Assembly (NCBI GenBank): GCA_030538915.1
Contig: JAUNTC010000002.1
Coordinates: 1-55,957, forward strand
From: Lachnospiraceae bacterium
Lineage (GTDB): Bacteria; Bacillota; Clostridia; Lachnospirales; Lachnospiraceae
Direction of reading: 5' to 3'
Length of the DNA: 55,957 bases
Within the stretch, counting starts at the first letter, position 1. Each line of letters starts with the position of its first letter. Below the pieces are notes generated by a model. That model did no database searches, was not told where the DNA came from, and was given only the letters and a program-made list of their open reading frames with translations. Shown piece by piece: positions 33,337 through 41,594 of this stretch. Made by a program: the position numbers and the translations under genes.

Positions 33337-34344
33337 TTAAAGCAGGATGATCTTATGGTCTTTACAAGTTTTTTTCATCTCTTCCGGCCAGATACTTGCC
33401 TGTACCTCACCTACGTGTGCGCGATCTAATAACAGCATACAAAGTCTGGACTGTCCGATACCGCCACCGATCGTATAAGGCAGTTCGCCATTTAAAAGCA
33501 TTTTGTGATACGGAAGATTTTTGCGATCTTCACAGCCTGATTTTTCAAGCTGCTCTGCCAATGATTTTTCATCTACACGGATACCCATACTGGAAATTTC
33601 CAGTGCGCAATTAAGATTCTCAAACCAGAAGAGAATGTCTCCGTTTAACTGCCAGTCATCGTAGTCCGGTGCGCGGCCGTCATGTGGCTCTCCGCTCGCA
33701 AGCTTATCACCGATCTGCATAACAAATACGCAGCCATATTCTTTTGTGATAAGATTTTCACGCTCTTTCGGTGTTTTATCCGGATATCTGTCTTCCAGCT
33801 CCTGGGAAGTGATAAAGGTCACTCCATCCGGCAAATGTTTAACTGCCTGTGGATACTTATACCACACTTCATGTTCCATATGCTTGATCACTTTAAAAAT
33901 CGTGCGGACTGTGTCCTTTAACGTATCCATTGTACGCTCTTCTTTTGTGATCACTTTTTCCCAGTCCCACTGGTCCACATAGCAGGAATGCAGATTATCC
34001 AGTTCTTCATCGCGACGGATCGCATTCATATTCGTGTAAAGTCCTTCTCCCGGCTGGAATCCATAATCATGAAGTGCCATACGTTTCCATTTTGCCAGAG
34101 ACTGTACAACTTCTACGTCTTCTCCTGCAATTCCGGCAAGATCAAACTGTACCGGTCGCTCAACGCCATTCAGATTGTCATTAAGTCCGCTTTTCTTTGT
34201 CACAAAAAGCGGTGCGGAAATTCGTTCCAGATTCATCTCTTTTCCAAATTCCTTCTGAAATGTATCACGAATATATTTAATCGCCTCCTGTGTCTCTCTG
34301 ACTGAGAGACGTGGGTCATATTTTTCTGGTAATATTAATGCCAT
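33337..34344 (-). CDS. asnA: aspartate-ammonia ligase (asparagine synthetase A)
   Basis: Makes asparagine from aspartate, ammonia and ATP through an adenylated intermediate. It is a class II synthetase-like fold. The 335 residues match AsnA throughout: [42 protein letters not shown], and the C-terminal [14 protein letters not shown] motif. AGGAGG precedes the ATG. It starts 45 bases after metH, so it may be co-transcribed, and no T-box is present between them. Confidence 0.97.
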   Translation of the reverse strand: MALILPEKYDPRLSVRETQEAIKYIRDTFQKEFGKEMNLERISAPLFVTKKSGLNDNLNGVERPVQFDLAGIAGEDVEVVQSLAKWKRMALHDYGFQPGEGLYTNMNAIRRDEELDNLHSCYVDQWDWEKVITKEERTMDTLKDTVRTIFKVIKHMEHEVWYKYPQAVKHLPDGVTFITSQELEDRYPDKTPKERENLITKEYGCVFVMQIGDKLASGEPHDGRAPDYDDWQLNGDILFWFENLNCALEISSMGIRVDEKSLAEQLEKSGCEDRKNLPYHKMLLNGELPYTIGGGIGQSRLCMLLLDRAHVGEVQASIWPEEMKKTCKDHKIILL

Positions 34345-34389
34345 GTCTGCTTCCTCCTGTTGTCTTCTTATCCTGTTTCTTAGTTACCT

Positions 34390-36789
34390 TTACTCCCGAC
34401 CGAATACTTTCTGTGCATAATAAACGGTCTGCATTGCATCTTTGCCATAAAAATCTGCATGGATCGCTTCTGCATATTCTTCATTCAAGACTGCACCTCC
34501 AACCATAACTTTACAGTCTGGTTTTGCTTCATTTAACTGCCGGATCGTCTCTTCCATACTTACAACGGTCGTCGTCATCAATGCACTCAAACCGACCAGC
34601 TTTATATCTTCTTTGATTGCTGTCTCTACAATGAGCTCCGGCGGAACATCTTTCCCAAGATCCAATACATCAAAGCTGTAATTTTCCAAAAGAACTTTTA
34701 CAATATTCTTTCCAATATCATGAATATCGCCCTTTACTGTAGCCAGAATGATTTTATCTTTTTCTTCTTCCTCTGCACCACTTTTTGCCAGTGCATCTTT
34801 TAATACTCCAAATGCAATTTTCGCAGCATCAGCACTCATCAAAAGCTGTGGAAGGAAAATAGTTCCTTTTTCAAATCCTTTTCCGACTCCATCCAGAGCC
34901 GGGATCATCTCTTCATTAATGATCTCTAACGGTTCCTTCATCTTCACAAGTTCAAAAGCCGCATGATGTGCTTCTTCCTTCAGTCCTTTTTCGATGGCGC
35001 TTTTCAGTGTGATCATACTGTCATTCGCTGCCGGTTTCGCAGCTACTGTATTGCCATACTGGCGAATGTATTCTTCACAGTTTTCATCGTAATTCATTAA
35101 TGCACAGTATGAATAGTAAGAGCGCATCATATCTTCAGATAACGGATTGATAATTCCGGCACTCAGCCCATTCTGCATTGCCATTGTATAAAAGTTCGAA
35201 TTTACTGCCGGGCGATATGGCAGTCCGAAAGAAATGTTTGATACACCTAAAACGGTACAGACACCATAAGTTTCTCTTACCTTGCGAAGTGCTTCCAGTG
35301 TAATACGTGCTCCTTCCGGCTCGGAACTGATTGTCATAGTAAGAACATCTACAACAATATCCTTCTTTGGGATTCCGTATTTGGCAGCTTCATTAATGAT
35401 CTTTCCTGCAATCTCTACACGCTTTTCTGCAGTCTGTGGTATCCCATCCTCATCCAGTGTCAATGCAACTACAACACCACCGTATTTCTTTATGAGTGGA
35501 AATACCTGATCCATCGATTCCTTCTTTCCATTTACGGAATTCACCATTGGTTTTCCGTTATAGATTCGCATCGCAGCTTCCATTGCCTTCTGATCAACGG
35601 TGTCGATCTGAAGCGGAAGAGATGTAATACTCTGTATGTTTACGACAACCTCCCGCATCATCTCTACTTCATCAATATCCGGAAGTCCTACATTGACATC
35701 TAAAATATGTGCACCGTGATCCTGCTGTGAGATTGCCTCTCTCAATATGTAATCCAGATCACGATCTTTCAATGCCTGCTTGAATTTCTTCTTACCGGTC
35801 GGATTAATACGCTCTCCAATGATCAGTGGCTTTTCTCCTAAAATTGCCGCCTGTCCATAGGAGGATACGATTGTTTTTTCCGACTTTTCAGGCACTTTTC
35901 TTCTGCTCCATGCATCGTGTGCCTTAACGGTCTCTATCATCTTACGGATATGCTCCGGTGTCGTACCACAGCAGCCACCGATCAGTGCGGCCCCTTTTTC
36001 CACGATTCGTTCCATATAACCTGCAAATTCTTCCGGATCTACATCATAATAAACTTCCCCGTCTTTTTGCTTCGGAAGGCCGGCATTCGGTTTTACGATA
36101 ATCGGGACACTTGCATATTTAAGGATCTCATCCAGGATCGGTATCATCTGCTCCGGTCCCATACCACAGTTGATTCCCAGTGCGTCTACACGAAGACCTT
36201 CCAGCATCGCTACAACCGATGGAACATCTCCTCCTGTGAGAAGCTTTCCTTTCTCATCAAAGATCATCGTCGCAAATACTGGCAAAGAAGTATTTTCCTT
36301 TGCTGCCAGTACAGCTGCTTTTACTTCATACGTATCGCTCATCGTCTCGATATGTATAAGATCTGCCCCTGCTTTTTCACCATACACAGCCACTTCTTTG
36401 AATGCTTCATAAGCATCTTCAAACTCAAGATCTCCCATAGGCTTTAACAATTTACCGGTCGGTCCGATATCAAGCGCTGCATAAACTTCTCTTCCGTCTT
36501 TGACTCCCTCTTTCGCTGCCTGTCTTAAATTATAAATGGATGCATTGACAATCTCCTGAAGTTTGTACTTTGAATCATGAAATTTCAACGCATTTGCACC
36601 AAATGTATTACTTAATACGATGTCACTTCCCGCTTCGTAATACTTTTTATGAATTTCCACCATCGTCTCCGGACGCTCAATACTCCACGTTTCCGGAAGC
36701 TCTCCAGGTTGTAATCCGTTTTCCTGTAGAAGGGTTCCCGTTCCACCATCAAAAAACAATAATTCCTTTCCAAGCCTGTCTAATAACAT
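34390..36789 (-). CDS. metH: cobalamin-dependent methionine synthase lacking the reactivation domain
   Basis: Transfers a methyl group from methyl-THF to homocysteine through B12. The 799 residues contain a homocysteine domain (start FFDGGTGTLLQENG, zinc ligands in GINCG and GGCCGTTPEHI), a pterin-binding domain (about 310-560, GERINPTGKKKFK and HILDVNVGLPDID) and B12 cap/binding modules with GDIHDIGKNIV. It ends after the B12 domain, and the AdoMet reactivation domain is a separate gene just upstream. I start at 36789 (MLLDRLGKELL) with AAAGGAG 8 bases away. An in-frame TTG two codons earlier is not needed. Confidence 0.95.
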   Translation of the reverse strand: MLLDRLGKELLFFDGGTGTLLQENGLQPGELPETWSIERPETMVEIHKKYYEAGSDIVLSNTFGANALKFHDSKYKLQEIVNASIYNLRQAAKEGVKDGREVYAALDIGPTGKLLKPMGDLEFEDAYEAFKEVAVYGEKAGADLIHIETMSDTYEVKAAVLAAKENTSLPVFATMIFDEKGKLLTGGDVPSVVAMLEGLRVDALGINCGMGPEQMIPILDEILKYASVPIIVKPNAGLPKQKDGEVYYDVDPEEFAGYMERIVEKGAALIGGCCGTTPEHIRKMIETVKAHDAWSRRKVPEKSEKTIVSSYGQAAILGEKPLIIGERINPTGKKKFKQALKDRDLDYILREAISQQDHGAHILDVNVGLPDIDEVEMMREVVVNIQSITSLPLQIDTVDQKAMEAAMRIYNGKPMVNSVNGKKESMDQVFPLIKKYGGVVVALTLDEDGIPQTAEKRVEIAGKIINEAAKYGIPKKDIVVDVLTMTISSEPEGARITLEALRKVRETYGVCTVLGVSNISFGLPYRPAVNSNFYTMAMQNGLSAGIINPLSEDMMRSYYSYCALMNYDENCEEYIRQYGNTVAAKPAANDSMITLKSAIEKGLKEEAHHAAFELVKMKEPLEIINEEMIPALDGVGKGFEKGTIFLPQLLMSADAAKIAFGVLKDALAKSGAEEEEKDKIILATVKGDIHDIGKNIVKVLLENYSFDVLDLGKDVPPELIVETAIKEDIKLVGLSALMTTTVVSMEETIRQLNEAKPDCKVMVGGAVLNEEYAEAIHADFYGKDAMQTVYYAQKVFGRE

Positions 36790-36816
36790 ACACAAAACTC
36801 CTTTATCTTAACTTTT

Positions 36817-37464
36817 CTATGATTCTCTGCGATAGAGACAATCTGTCTTGTTGCAGACCTCGCAGCCTTTTTGATGACAATGTTCCTCTGTCGTACTAAG
36901 TCCGATCAGTGCAGTCACGGACTTTGTCGGCGTGAGCATGCTGCTGTCCGTCATCGTGAGACCGATTTTTTTCGCAGCCTCCGTCATTGCAAGGATTTCC
37001 TTTTGATGGAGAATTGAAAAATCACCATATCCCGGACTGAACCGCGGGCGCAGATACAATCCTTCTTTTTCCATCTCTGTACGGATCTTTTCTTGCTGTT
37101 CATCCAGATATTCTTCTAACATAGCTGCAGCACATGACTGTATTACAACCGTTCTTGCCATCTCTGTATAAGAATATCTTTTCAACAGATAATCAACTTC
37201 TACACCAAGGGTACCACAAAGCAGAATTACCTGTCTGCAGCCTTTAAGGTTTTTTGCCAGATTTTTACTATGTATTTCCATTGCACCAGCTTGAATGATG
37301 TCATCTTCTTTCCACGTAAGTACAAAAGTACGATACAGACTTCTTGGCTTCACAACTTTGTCCAGTTCACGAAACACATCTTCTACCAGCTCCAATGTCT
37401 TTGTATCGATCTGGCCATTTTTATAACCAAGATAGCGAACGGTCTCTCTCGTTCTGTTATCCAT
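36817..37464 (-). CDS. methionine synthase reactivation protein (separate MetH activation domain)
   Basis: Equivalent to the C-terminal AdoMet domain of MetH, which reductively remethylates cob(II)alamin. The 215 residues include the AdoMet motif RPRFSPGYGD (139-148) and TPTKSVTALIGLS, plus a C-terminal Cys cluster CHQKGCEVCNKTDC that could bind a metal or FeS centre. It is followed 27 bases later by metH. The obvious SD (AAAGGAG) is about 50 bases from the ATG with a hairpin in between. Confidence 0.9.
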   Translation of the reverse strand: MDNRTRETVRYLGYKNGQIDTKTLELVEDVFRELDKVVKPRSLYRTFVLTWKEDDIIQAGAMEIHSKNLAKNLKGCRQVILLCGTLGVEVDYLLKRYSYTEMARTVVIQSCAAAMLEEYLDEQQEKIRTEMEKEGLYLRPRFSPGYGDFSILHQKEILAMTEAAKKIGLTMTDSSMLTPTKSVTALIGLSTTEEHCHQKGCEVCNKTDCLYRRES

Positions 37465-37476
37465 ATTTTCACGTAT

Positions 37477-37520
37477 AATCCAATTATCCTCTTTTGAGGT
37501 TAATGGATTATTCTCCTTTC
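37477..37520 (-). promoter_or_regulatory. SD and hairpin upstream of the reactivation gene
   Basis: GAAAGGAGAA (37520-37511) is followed immediately by a hairpin (AATCCA..TTA..CCTC-AAAA-GAGG..TAA..TGGATT, 37509-37477) and then 12 bases before the ATG. Folding would bring the SD near the start codon. No other good SD is visible. Confidence 0.55.
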
Positions 37521-37529
37521 TCCCATTTC

Positions 37530-37558
37530 TTGGGTTTTACTGAATACTCCATTATAAT
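37530..37558 (+). promoter_or_regulatory. candidate promoter for the IS110 5' RNA and recombinase
   Basis: TTGGGT (37530-37535), a 17-base spacer and TATAAT (37553-37558). The same ATTATAAT also reads as a -10 box on the minus strand towards the reactivation gene, but without a -35. Confidence 0.45.
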
Positions 37559-37564
37559 ACTTAA

Positions 37565-37749
37565 AGCACTGTGGATCTGTATCTATACTTTTACAGCTTC
37601 GACTGTTCGGAGGTGACTCAGACCACAGCTTTTCGTCTATTACTGTTAATCAGTTTGTTAACGCTTGACGTTTCTATTTACGTGATTACACAGCCGAATT
37701 CTCTGTGGAAGACAGCAGTGCTTATTCTATTATTTAGGAGGTTTTATCT
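37565..37749 (+). ncRNA. candidate IS110 bridge RNA region
   Basis: The non-coding 5' part of the element has a bulged 10-pair stem (CTGTGG-A-TCTG 37569-37579 with CAGACCACAG 37619-37628), an internal ACAG/CTGT hairpin (37593-37606), GTTAA/TTAAC and CACAG/CTGTG hairpins (the last at 37689-37707). IS110-subgroup elements are known to encode a guide (bridge) RNA here. Loop assignments cannot be made without the element ends. AGGAGG just before the recombinase ATG closes the region. Confidence 0.5.
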
Positions 37750-38925
37750 ATGTCTCTGTACTTTGTTGGAATTGATATTTCCAAGTACAAACACGATTGT
37801 TGCATTATTTCTGCAACTGATCAAAAAGTTATTTCAAAGTTCACTATCAAAAATGATAAAGCTGGCTTTGAAGAACTGATTACCACTTTTAATTCTCTCT
37901 CCAGTCCTGAGGATATAAGGATAGGGTTTGAATCAACAGCCCATTATGCCCTCAATCTTGAACTCTTCCTTGAAAATGCCCACCACAGCTTCATGGAAGT
38001 TAATCCAGTTTTAATCAAGGAATACAAAAAGTCTACAACTTTAAGGCGTACCAAAACCGATTCTGTTGACTGCGAATCAATAGCTCGTTGGTTAATGACT
38101 GTTTAGTACAAACCCCATTCAAAAGGATTTTACCATGCTTATTCCTTAAAGTCATTAACTCGTTTGCGTGACAGACTAATTCGACAGCGTTCTTTTTATC
38201 TTGTTAAGATAACAAATGTGTTAGATCACACATTTCCTGAATTCAAGCCATTCTTTAATGAACGTTTATCTAAAACCGCTCTATATCTACTAGAGAATTA
38301 TGGCTCTGCTGAAAAGATGGCTCGCATGAATTCTGTTTCTTATGAGAAACTTCGGTCCATATCTAGAGGTAAGTTTTCTCCTCAACAATTCATTGCTTTG
38401 AAAGAGCTTGCAGCTAATACAGTAGGTGTAAACAATTCTATCTTTGATGTTGAATTGAACAGTCTGCTTACTTTGTATAAAACTCTTGTAACAGAGATTA
38501 ACTCTCTTGAAAAAGAAATCAATCTTCTCATCGAAGAAGTCCATCCTCATTACTTATCTGTTCCTGGTATTGGTCCAATTTCTGCCGCAATCATTTATTC
38601 TGAGTACGGCGATATATCGAACTTTGATAATCCAGGGCAGATGCTTGCATTCGCAGGAATTGAGCCTGGAATCAATGAATCTGGAACAGAATCTCATGGT
38701 GGTCGAATGGTAAAGCGAGGTTCTTCACAGTTACGATATGCCTTGATTAATTGTTGCCTTCCATTAATTCGTTTTGACATGACATTTGCAACTTATTATG
38801 CCAAGAAACGTGCAGAAGGCAAACCACACAGAGTTGCAATAACCCACGTTGCTAAGAAACTGATTCGTGTTATCTATGCATTGGAGAGGCAAGATACCGA
38901 TTTCTGCGCTCAGAAGCTTCGCTAA
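37750..38925 (+). pseudogene. IS110-family recombinase interrupted by one amber codon
   Basis: The frame 37750-38925 (391 codons) is continuous except for TAG at 38104-38106, codon 119. The N-terminal RuvC-like half has the acidic residues Asp9 (VGIDISKYKHD), Glu61 (GFESTAH), Asp104 and Asp107 (KTDSVDCES). The C-terminal Tnp domain has SVPGIGPISAAII and KRGSSQLRYAL with the candidate nucleophile Ser. Sequence on both sides of the stop (ARWLMTV and YKPHSKGFYHAYSLKSL) reads through as normal family sequence, so this is a single nonsense change, for example CAG to TAG. Without suppression the product would lack the catalytic Ser domain. Confidence 0.9.
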
Positions 38926-39054
38926 CACTACTTTCTTATAGAAGGTGATTGCTATCTAAAATACGCTGTATTTAGATGGTTTATTAAAGTTACCCTTTTT
39001 TATAATCATAAACTTTTCTTCAAAATCTATTGACTATTTATAGTTTGTCACCTT

Positions 39055-39927
39055 TTATCCATTTTTTACTATATCTGAAAGATTATGCATGATCGCTCTT
39101 GCAACATCTGGATTATTCATTGAATATACATGCACATGATTGATTCCATTTGCGAAAAGATCAATGATCTGATCGGTTGCATAAGCGATACCTGCCTGCT
39201 GCATTGCCTTTGGATCATCTCCAAATCGATCTAAAACATCACGGAATCTCTGTGGAAGAACAGTTCCAGACATTTCCAGTGTTCGCTTCATCTGACTTCC
39301 CTTTGTGATCGGCATAATTCCCGGTACAACCGGAACTTCGATACCTGCCTCACGAATTCTGTAAAGAAAATTATAAAAAATTGGATTATCAAAAAACATC
39401 TGAGTCGTTAAAAAATCCACTCCGCAATCAACCTTCGTCTTGAGATTGTGAATGTCATCGTTTTTGTGTTCGGTATCTACGTGTCCTTCCGGATAGCAGG
39501 CTGCACCGATGCAAAAATCACCTTTGCTTCGAATCTCAGCAACAAGCTCGGATGCATATTTATACTGATTCGGAAGTGGAAAATCTGAATCCTTCGGAAT
39601 GTCTCCACGAAGAGCAAGGATATTTTCAATGCCCTGTTTTTTTAATTCTTCGATCACGCGGTTTACATGCTCTTTTGTCGACGAAACGCAAGTCAGATGC
39701 GCCAAACTTGTAACACCAAGCTTGTCCTTTATATACGATGCTATGTTCACAGTATTCTTACTTGTTCCACCACCGGCACCATAAGTAATACTCATGTACG
39801 AAGGATTTAATGCTGCGATCTGCTCCGTGGCAGACAGCACGCTTGCAAACCCTGCATCCGTCTTCGGCGGGAATACTTCAAAGGAAATGTGTGGTGTCTT
39901 TTCTTGTAAAATGTCTTTTATCTTCAT
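39055..39927 (-). CDS. metF: 5,10-methylenetetrahydrofolate reductase
   Basis: Flavoprotein reducing methylene-THF to methyl-THF for MetH. The 290 residues contain HISFEVFPPKTDAG, ITYGAGGGTS, LALRGDIP and TQMFFDNPIFYNF, all family motifs. The start at 39927 has AGGAG 5-6 bases upstream. A longer frame to 40035 runs through the glgA terminator and is not used. It is co-oriented with the metH genes but now separated from them by the IS110 element, whose 3' end lies close to the metF stop. Confidence 0.96.
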   Translation of the reverse strand: MKIKDILQEKTPHISFEVFPPKTDAGFASVLSATEQIAALNPSYMSITYGAGGGTSKNTVNIASYIKDKLGVTSLAHLTCVSSTKEHVNRVIEELKKQGIENILALRGDIPKDSDFPLPNQYKYASELVAEIRSKGDFCIGAACYPEGHVDTEHKNDDIHNLKTKVDCGVDFLTTQMFFDNPIFYNFLYRIREAGIEVPVVPGIMPITKGSQMKRTLEMSGTVLPQRFRDVLDRFGDDPKAMQQAGIAYATDQIIDLFANGINHVHVYSMNNPDVARAIMHNLSDIVKNG

Positions 39928-40014
39928 ACTCTCTTCTCCTTTTTTATCTAAACATATCTGTCTTTTCATAAGTATATGCCATATACGATAAAGCAAAACG
40001 GGAGAAAATGCAAG

Positions 40015-40064
40015 AAAAACATCCTTCACTTTCATATTTGTTCATATGAAGGAAGGATGTTTTT
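40015..40064 (-). terminator. glgA terminator
   Basis: ACATCCTTC and GAAGGATGT form the stem base with ATAT pairing near the loop. On the minus strand TTTTTC follows. Confidence 0.85.
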
Positions 40065-40085
40065 ATAATCTTCACTCTATTATTA

Positions 40086-41522
40086 TTACATATTTTCGTA
40101 CAATTCTTCGTACTGTTTCGCGGAATTCTTCCATGAGAAGTCTTTCTGCATTCCACGTTCAACGATCTTATTCCAATCTCTCTTCTTATCATAGTAGATA
40201 CGTTCTGCATAACGGATCGTTCCAAGCATCTCATGCGCATTGTAATTCATAAAGCTGAATCCGGTACCTGTCTTTTCATACTCATTGTATGGCTCAACCG
40301 TATCTTTCAATCCACCTGTCTCTCGAACGATCGGAACGGTTCCATAACGAAGACTCATAAGCTGACTGAGTCCGCATGGTTCAAACAATGATGGCATAAG
40401 GAACGCATCACAGGCAGCATATACTTTATGAGACATCTCTTCAGAATAATAAATATTTGCAGATACTTTATCCGGATATTTCCATGCAAAATAACGGAAC
40501 ATATTCTCATACTGTTCTTCTCCTGTACCGAGTGCAACGATCTGTACCGCATCCTGGCAAAGCTCGTCCATCACATAAGCGACAAGGTCAAATCCCTTCT
40601 GATCCGTCAGTCTCGATACAATACCGATCATCATCGTCTTATGATTCTTTTCCAGATTAAGCTCTTCCTGCAAAGCAGTCTTGTTTTTAATCTTTTCCTT
40701 ACGGAAATTTGTTACATCGTAATTTTTGTAAATACATGGATCGTTCGCCGGATCATAATCCTTGTAATCAATTCCATTTACAATTCCAGAAAGGCAATTC
40801 GCTCTCGCATTCATCAAGCCATCAAGACGTTCACCATAGAACGGTGTCTTAATCTCTTCTGCATAAGTATTACTTACAGTTGTAATGCGATCTGCATAAA
40901 CAATACCACCTTTCAGATAATTGGCGTCTTCATATGCTTCCAGCTTATCTGGTGCAAAATAGTACTCCGGAAGACCTGTAATGTCACAGATACGTTTTGT
41001 ATCCCATGTTCCCTGGAACTTCAGGTTGTGAATCGTCATAACTGTCTTGATTCCACGATACCATTCATTTCCATAACGGAAATTGTCAAGGTAAACAGGG
41101 ACAAGTCCGGTCTGCCAGTCGTGGCAATGTATAATGTCTGGTCTGAAATCAATAAGTGGCAATGCGCTCAGCGCCGCTTTAGAGAAAAACGCAAATTTTT
41201 CTACATCTGCATAAGTATCTCCATATGGTGCAAATCCATTGAAATAATATTCATTATCTATGAAGTTGAAAGTAATTCCATCATATACGATTTCAAGAAT
41301 ACCAACATACTGATTTCTCCAGTTCAGATCCATATAGAAATGTGTCACATATTCCATCTTTTCTTTCCATGTATCTTTCATACACATGTACTTTGGCAAC
41401 ATGACACGTACATCATATTTTTTCTTATCAAAATATTTCGGCAGTGAACCAACTACATCGGCTAATCCGCCTGTTTTAATAAACGGTACTGACTCTGAGG
41501 CTACAAATAATATTTTTTTCAT
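40086..41522 (-). CDS. glgA: glycogen synthase (ADP-glucose:glucan glucosyltransferase)
   Basis: GT5 glycosyltransferase that elongates alpha-1,4-glucan from ADP-glucose. The 478 residues start MKKILFVASESVPFIKTGGLADVVGSLP, with the KTGGLAD nucleotide-sugar loop at 16-22, then HCHDWQTGLVPVYL, and the C-terminal SLFEPCGLSQLMSLRYG active-site segment. It is complete and stands alone, without glgC or glgB in the window. A TATAAT lies upstream at about 41560 on the minus strand, without a clear -35. Confidence 0.96.
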   Translation of the reverse strand: MKKILFVASESVPFIKTGGLADVVGSLPKYFDKKKYDVRVMLPKYMCMKDTWKEKMEYVTHFYMDLNWRNQYVGILEIVYDGITFNFIDNEYYFNGFAPYGDTYADVEKFAFFSKAALSALPLIDFRPDIIHCHDWQTGLVPVYLDNFRYGNEWYRGIKTVMTIHNLKFQGTWDTKRICDITGLPEYYFAPDKLEAYEDANYLKGGIVYADRITTVSNTYAEEIKTPFYGERLDGLMNARANCLSGIVNGIDYKDYDPANDPCIYKNYDVTNFRKEKIKNKTALQEELNLEKNHKTMMIGIVSRLTDQKGFDLVAYVMDELCQDAVQIVALGTGEEQYENMFRYFAWKYPDKVSANIYYSEEMSHKVYAACDAFLMPSLFEPCGLSQLMSLRYGTVPIVRETGGLKDTVEPYNEYEKTGTGFSFMNYNAHEMLGTIRYAERIYYDKKRDWNKIVERGMQKDFSWKNSAKQYEELYENM

Positions 41523-41594
41523 CTTGCTTCCCTTCCTCTCGTTCCACGATATAATTTATTATATCTTATTTTTGTCAGGAATAAAAGAAATATC

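Larger units (their letters stand above)
37550..39054 (+). mobile_element. IS110-family insertion sequence, ends approximate
   Basis: The region holds a recombinase of the DEDD/Ser type with about 190 bases of structured 5' sequence and about 125 bases of 3' sequence, the layout of the IS110 subgroup (IS621-like). IS110 elements have no clear inverted repeats, so exact ends cannot be set from one copy. The outer limits given are the -10-like sequence at 37551-37558 and the metF stop. It lies between metF and the methionine synthase reactivation gene, in opposite orientation to both. A hairpin at 38952-38979 follows the recombinase. Confidence 0.75.

Noticed and set aside
38107..38163. Two separate recombinase genes in the IS110 element
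   Set aside because: Both halves are in the same frame and the sequence between them is normal family sequence. A single stop codon explains the split.
39928..40035. 36-residue N-terminal extension of metF
   Set aside because: It would be translated through the glgA terminator and lacks an SD. The ATG at 39927 has AGGAG and matches MetF starts.
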